Source: a virus. Taken from it: a stretch of 50,490 bases of DNA. This document shows positions 47,110-50,490 of the stretch, piece after piece (the stretch's first letter is position 1; each line of letters opens with the position of its first letter). The position numbers and the translations under genes are program-made. The stretch covers positions 1-50,490 of the IMG/VR virus record IMGVR_UViG_3300044999_000017; one strand, given 5' to 3'. Under the pieces are notes generated by a model that did no database searches, was not told where the DNA came from, and saw only the letters and a program-made list of their open reading frames with translations.

Positions 47110-47385
47110 GTGGCTTCGACTGAAGCGCTACCGCGACCCGAAATCGAAGCCATGACGCCAACAGAAGATTCTGAGTCGGTACTGTTGCAGCATAAACGAG
47201 CGGCAAAGCTGATGCTCGGCGGCCTTGCGACGGAGTATCCGAAAGCCATCGTTAGTGACAGGCTGACACTCTGGGCTGCCGCAGCACACGCCATCATCGA
47301 TTGGATGGCCCTCGCAAAACCATACGATGAAGCACCGACAGTAACTGAGTCCGAGCCTGTTAGAGACTATCCGCGACCGCCTTAG
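47110..47385 (+). CDS. Hypothetical protein, GTG start (91 aa)
   Basis: GTG at 47110 with TTTTGGAGATTAGACCT. The core RAAKLMLGGLATEYPKAIVSDRLTLWAAAAHAIIDWMAL is helical. Its start resembles a remnant at 44740-44785. Last gene of the rightward unit; ends 3 bp before the convergent late unit. Confidence 0.52.
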   Translation: MASTEALPRPEIEAMTPTEDSESVLLQHKRAAKLMLGGLATEYPKAIVSDRLTLWAAAAHAIIDWMALAKPYDEAPTVTESEPVRDYPRPP

Positions 47386-47388
47386 CCG

Positions 47389-48024
47389 TTACAGTCCGTC
47401 AAAGACAGTTTTGGTCTCTGCAAGCTGTCCCGCGTTGAACGGTTGAACAAATACCGCCCCTTGGGCTTGCAGATTGGCAATGGCCGTCTCGGGCGCGATT
47501 CCGGAAACAACAACCTGAGCCACCCCTGCGTTCCACGTCTGATCGGCGAGGTAGTTGGCAGCGTAGTAGCGTCCGAACGCAGCTTGATCGCCAGCGAGCC
47601 GCATGGCAGCAGCTTGGGCCGCGGTCCGCTTTTCCTGCGAGATTCCGCCCAGATCGCCGATCACGATCAGGCGGCCGATGCCGGTGTACGGCCAGGGTGT
47701 GATGTCTGACGCGGTCGGCGCGACGGCTGGAGCGCTGTCGATGTAGTAGCCCTGCCCCTTGCTGCCGATAGCGAGCCAGAGAGTACCGGGGCGGCCGTCC
47801 TGATTCGCGCTGCGCGGAGGCCATCCTCCGGGCGGCGGCTGATACAGAATCCCGGCGATGATCTGATCCTGCTCGCTGGTATAGCCGGGCGGGGCCGGGG
47901 GCGCAGGAGGAGGAGGTGCAGGCTTCGGCCCGGGCGGAGGTGGGGGCGGCTGACCCTGCGTTGAGGCTGCAATAGCGTCATACAGCTCGGTCAGCGTGGC
48001 TTCGGATAGGGCAATAGTTCTCAT
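47389..48024 (-). CDS. Proline-rich late protein (211 aa)
   Basis: Last gene of the leftward late unit. N-terminal helix, then a Pro-rich stretch (residues ~25-47, PPPPPPGPKPAPPPPAPPAPP in parts) and an alpha/beta C-terminal domain (IGRLIVIGDLGGISQEKRTAAQAAAMRLAGD...). No family recognised. ATGA overlap with the upstream membrane-protein gene. Confidence 0.58.
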   Translation of the reverse strand: MRTIALSEATLTELYDAIAASTQGQPPPPPPGPKPAPPPPAPPAPPGYTSEQDQIIAGILYQPPPGGWPPRSANQDGRPGTLWLAIGSKGQGYYIDSAPAVAPTASDITPWPYTGIGRLIVIGDLGGISQEKRTAAQAAAMRLAGDQAAFGRYYAANYLADQTWNAGVAQVVVSGIAPETAIANLQAQGAVFVQPFNAGQLAETKTVFDGL

Positions 48025-48269
48025 GGTTTCATCCAGGATGGGCGGGCGAGTTTAGTTACAGGCTGCACGGCGACGACATGATCTGCCGCGACGACATTGG
48101 TTGTGGGCACGATCACCGCTCCCGCCGGCGCATGACCGTGCTCGAACATATGCGCGAGCTTCGCCTTCAGACCGTGAGCAATGGCGAATTGCCAAACATT
48201 GACCCCCAGCGATACGCAGAGAGCGATTAGCAGATAGTTCAAATCCAGCGAGACTAGCCATGCGCTCAT
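48021..48269 (-). CDS. Holin-like membrane protein (82 aa)
   Basis: ATG at 48269 (ATGA). One TM helix (about 9-31, LNYLLIALCVSLGVNVWQFAIA) then a soluble Ala/Val/His part. Sits in the cluster with spanins; a holin or pinholin candidate, by position. Confidence 0.55.
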   Translation of the reverse strand: MSAWLVSLDLNYLLIALCVSLGVNVWQFAIAHGLKAKLAHMFEHGHAPAGAVIVPTTNVVAADHVVAVQPVTKLARPSWMKP

Positions 48270-48406
48270 GGTTTCTTGCTCCAAAGTGTTTTGATCCACG
48301 CCACGATAGGCGCAGTCCAGCCGGGATTCTTGCCGGTGATCCAGCCAAGCAGGAAGCCGATTGCGCCGCCGATCAGGAGCAGGCAAATGGCACCGAGGAA
48401 GGTCAT
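48266..48406 (-). CDS. Small holin-like membrane protein (46 aa)
   Basis: ATG at 48406 (ATGA overlap), stop overlapping the next gene. Hydrophobic N-terminus (FLGAICLLLIGGAIGFLLGW) followed by TGKNPGWTAPIVAWIKTLWSKK. Compact lysis-cluster membrane protein. Confidence 0.55.
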   Translation of the reverse strand: MTFLGAICLLLIGGAIGFLLGWITGKNPGWTAPIVAWIKTLWSKKP

Positions 48407-48588
48407 GCGGGCTCCGTCCGTCCGTAAGCGATGGCCCGAAGCGCGGCTATCTCTTGGCTCCAGTTTTCGCCGGTGTATGGCCGGCCGTGGATCTGCACCA
48501 TCAAAAACGCATTGTTCAGCGCTGGCTCAAGGCGGTCATACTTTTCGACGAAATCGCGTATCGCTTTGACAAGCTGCGAATTGGTCAC
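48403..48588 (-). CDS. Hypothetical protein in lysis cluster (61 aa)
   Basis: MTNSQLVKAIRDFVEKYDRLEPALNNAFLMVQIHGRPYTGENWSQEI: soluble, helical. ATGA overlap on both sides. Unknown. Confidence 0.55.
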   Translation of the reverse strand: MTNSQLVKAIRDFVEKYDRLEPALNNAFLMVQIHGRPYTGENWSQEIAALRAIAYGRTEPA

Positions 48589-48938
48589 GGCTTCGGCTCC
48601 TCTGCGGCACAGCCCAAAAGGGCAGCGTTGGCCTTGATCTTGTAATCATCGAGCGCGAGCAGATCGGCCTTCGTCTGGTAGTAGCGCTGCAACGGCGTAC
48701 CGTTCGGATCAATCGTATTCGGTGGCAGCGGCGGCATTTCCTTGCACTTGTCGGCCGGGTTTGCGCCTACGCACCCCCCGATGGGTTTCACGCATCGCAC
48801 CGGAACAGGATCGTGCACTGGCGGCAGCGATGTAACGGAGCTGACCAGTTTCGGCTCGGGCTTCAAGGCGGTTGTGCCGCAGGCGGTGAGCAGGGCTATA
48901 ATGATGACGCAGGTGTGGACCGTCTTTAGCGGCGGCAA
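48585..48938 (-). CDS. Outer-membrane spanin-like lipoprotein, TTG start (117 aa)
   Basis: A TTG at 48938 with GCAGGAACGG gives a short signal peptide with lipobox LLTAC (Cys at ~22). The mature part is Pro-rich, with paired Cys (VRCVKPIGGCVGANPADKC). It is downstream of the i-spanin as expected for Rz1. The open frame also runs from an ATG at 49085, but that would bury the signal peptide 50 residues inside. Confidence 0.62.
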   Translation of the reverse strand: MPPLKTVHTCVIIIALLTACGTTALKPEPKLVSSVTSLPPVHDPVPVRCVKPIGGCVGANPADKCKEMPPLPPNTIDPNGTPLQRYYQTKADLLALDDYKIKANAALLGCAAEEPKP

Positions 48939-49081
48939 ACCGTTCCTGCTTTGAGCGGCAGCGCGGAAAGCTAGACGTGCGTTGGAAGTGGCTAACGCAT
49001 CCCCACCATAGGTTGCGAGTCGGCCGACGGATGCCACAGACGATGGGAATTTGCCCACAGCCGGAGTAGCGCCCGGCCCGC

Positions 49082-49255
49082 TCATTCGAGGTCTCGCAGG
49101 ACAATGCGCCCGCAACGAATACACCTGCGCCATTGCCTCATACGGCCTTTGGTTAAGTCCCACTTGCTCCACTTATGCGTAATCCAGCACTGGTCTGCGA
49201 CCTCTCGCGGAGGCGGCGGCATAGAATGCGACACAAGCTTTAATATCTTGCCCAT
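49082..49255 (-). CDS. Small Trp/Cys-rich protein between spanins (57 aa)
   Basis: ATG at 49255 after GGAAAGTAGACA, 4 bases past the i-spanin stop. Contains QCWITHKWSKWDLTKGRMRQWRRCIRCGRIVLRDLE (in parts): one CxxC and several Trp/Arg. TGA at 49082 overlaps an ATG (49085). Possible small zinc-binding protein. Confidence 0.52.
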   Translation of the reverse strand: MGKILKLVSHSMPPPPREVADQCWITHKWSKWDLTKGRMRQWRRCIRCGRIVLRDLE

Positions 49256-49258
49256 TGT

Positions 49259-49726
49259 CTACTTTCCAACCCTCACCGCATCGACCGGAAACAATATCGC
49301 CCGCTGCGCTGCAAACTGTTTGCTGTCGGCGTCGATCTCGGCCAAGGTCTGCTCGCAGGTCATGACCGTTGCAGGTCTTCCAGCCTTCGCCCGCGCATCC
49401 TTCTGCGCTGCGGAGAGTTGCACCAGCGTCGATTGAGCAGCATTCAGGTTGTTCTGCGCGACGGTCGCAGCACGTTCGGCTAATCCCTTCCACGCCAGCA
49501 CGTTCGAGCTCTGTTCGTCGCGCTCCTTCTTGATAGGTTCTATGCTGGCTTGTAGAGACACATTGTCAGCCAAGCACGTTGCCGTATTAGCTTGCGCTGC
49601 GCTAATTGCAGCCTCATCTTTAGCTTTTTGCGCTACTGCTATACCGTGATCGTGTACCGCAACGAATCCCGCTAGGCTCGCAAGGAGCACTAGAATGGCG
49701 ATGCCGCCGATCATCCAGCTTGTCAT
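49259..49726 (-). CDS. Inner-membrane spanin-like protein, Rz type (155 aa)
   Basis: N-terminal TM anchor (about 4-24, WMIGGIAILVLLASLAGFVAV), then a long periplasmic coiled coil rich in Ala/Gln/Lys/Glu (30-125). The topology and size are of an Rz i-spanin. ATGA overlap with the peptidase gene upstream. The o-spanin partner is encoded downstream at 48585-48938. Confidence 0.68.
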   Translation of the reverse strand: MTSWMIGGIAILVLLASLAGFVAVHDHGIAVAQKAKDEAAISAAQANTATCLADNVSLQASIEPIKKERDEQSSNVLAWKGLAERAATVAQNNLNAAQSTLVQLSAAQKDARAKAGRPATVMTCEQTLAEIDADSKQFAAQRAILFPVDAVRVGK

Positions 49727-50490
49727 GGCGCTGTCGTCGCGCTCCAGCCGCTGCCGGTCCAGAGATACCAGTTGCCGCTGCTGTTCTTGACCTTGATCTG
49801 CCCCGCCTTGAGACTGATGACGACGCCCTGACCTAAGGCGGCGGACACGCCATTACGCATGATCCAGTAGCCATACATCGAAGCGCCGGCCAGCGACCAC
49901 ACCGCCCCGCTCGGATCGGTGAGCGTTGAGCCATCCCGCGGAACCTGTATCTCCGGCACTGGCGCGCTCGCTACGTCGGGCACAAGCTGATTCCACAACG
50001 CCTTGCCTGCGTCGATCTGCGCTTGCGTGACGCTGCCGAGGGTCAGTCCATTCCCCGCGGCTTTGATATTGTCGATCAGCATTTGAGTGTTTCCTGTTGG
50101 CGTTGGAATAGACGGCGGCGGCACGACAGGCCCGAAACCATACGCCGGATAGATCGTCGGATACGAGGTCGGGCCGGTGAAACTGACGCTGCGTACAACC
50201 CTATACGGCGTTAACTCAGCATAGCTATAATGAAACGGAATCGGGCTCGCGCTGCGAGAGTCAGGTCCTAACCAGCCAGTGCTGTCGTATCCCCACACAC
50301 AAAGCTCGTGCCCTGGTGGCGGGGCGTAGTTCATCGAGCACATGACCGGATGCCCTGCCGCAATCTCGGTCTTCATTTGCAGAATCAAGTCACTTGGCTG
50401 GAAAACCATACTCCCGTTTTGCGGGACCCAGATGCCGCCCTGTATGTCTCCGTATTCGAGGATCTTGTGATTGGGCGCGTCGGCAAATGC
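49723..50490 (-). CDS. Papain-like cysteine peptidase, C-terminal part (continues from position 1)
   Basis: This is codons 114-359 (50463 to 49723) of the 359-aa protein that starts at 339; bases 50464-50490 duplicate 1-27. It holds EIAAGHPVMCSMNYAPPPGHELCVWGYD, with candidate catalytic His165 and the papain/C39-type G-H-x-L...GYD pattern, a Pro-rich linker, and a C-terminal ~70-residue domain (DPSGAVWSL...YWIMRNG...GNWYLWTGSGW) common on phage fibre and wall-acting proteins. The stop overlaps the i-spanin start (ATGA). Confidence 0.62.
   Translation of the reverse strand, partial: AFADAPNHKILEYGDIQGGIWVPQNGSMVFQPSDLILQMKTEIAAGHPVMCSMNYAPPPGHELCVWGYDSTGWLGPDSRSASPIPFHYSYAELTPYRVVRSVSFTGPTSYPTIYPAYGFGPVVPPPSIPTPTGNTQMLIDNIKAAGNGLTLGSVTQAQIDAGKALWNQLVPDVASAPVPEIQVPRDGSTLTDPSGAVWSLAGASMYGYWIMRNGVSAALGQGVVISLKAGQIKVKNSSGNWYLWTGSGWSATTAP
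50464..50490. repeat. Second copy of the 27-bp terminal repeat
   Basis: Exact copy of bases 1-27 (see that entry). It should be counted only once in the circular molecule. Confidence 0.93.

Overview
The window is one complete, circularly closed genome of a temperate, probably short-tailed (podovirus-like) phage of a Gram-negative, probably proteobacterial, host. The first 27 bases are repeated as the last 27 (1-27 = 50464-50490), so the unique circle is 50,463 bp and one gene runs across the artificial ends. Evidence for a temperate podovirus: small and large terminase, a 722-aa portal, scaffold and capsid genes, P22 gp4/gp10-like tail-hub proteins and three or four ejection-type proteins, no tape measure or contractile-tail genes, an i-/o-spanin pair (Gram-negative host), a tyrosine integrase next to an attP made from the 3' end of a tRNA-Ser(CGA), and a repressor/Cro-like switch.

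Layout. (1) Late leftward operon, from about 30.3 kb down to 1 and on through the circle junction to 47.39 kb, nearly all genes overlapping by ATGA: TerS, TerL, portal, a GroES-like co-chaperonin, scaffold, decoration-type proteins, HNH nuclease, major capsid protein, lectin-like and small tail proteins, a membrane-protein/DUF5675 cluster, two glycine-rich adhesin-like proteins, gp4-like adaptor, a gp10-like hub protein carrying a Kelch-like insert, ejection proteins, a PurD-like ATP-grasp enzyme, fibre/appendage proteins (a glycosidase-like one and one with eight KTGQVP-type repeats), a papain-like cysteine peptidase across the junction, then spanins and holin-like proteins. (2) A 0.68-kb non-coding region (30267-30949) with inverted repeats and iteron-like direct repeats. 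(3) A short rightward operon of small genes (30.95-32.69 kb). (4) An IS1595-family element (32626-34375) with two leading passenger genes and one trailing gene. (5) A leftward replication/regulation operon (37.95-34.38 kb): Cro-like and CII-like regulators, nuclease, RepA/AAA-type ATPase. (6) The repressor and a long rightward operon (38.03-47.39 kb) of about 25 small coupled genes: YqaJ-type exonuclease, MazG/DUF550-type pyrophosphohydrolase, DUF4224 protein, integrase, attP.

Regulation. The most striking signal not explained by genes is a dispersed family of 16-bp inverted repeats (TATGCC-N4-GGCATA and variants). They lie between the -35 and -10 of promoter-like sequences ahead of the Cro-like gene, the rightward operon and the scaffold gene, and at the starts of TerS and other late genes. 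I infer they are operators of the phage repressor, so that it silences early promoters and also promoters inside the virion operon, much like mycobacteriophage stoperators.
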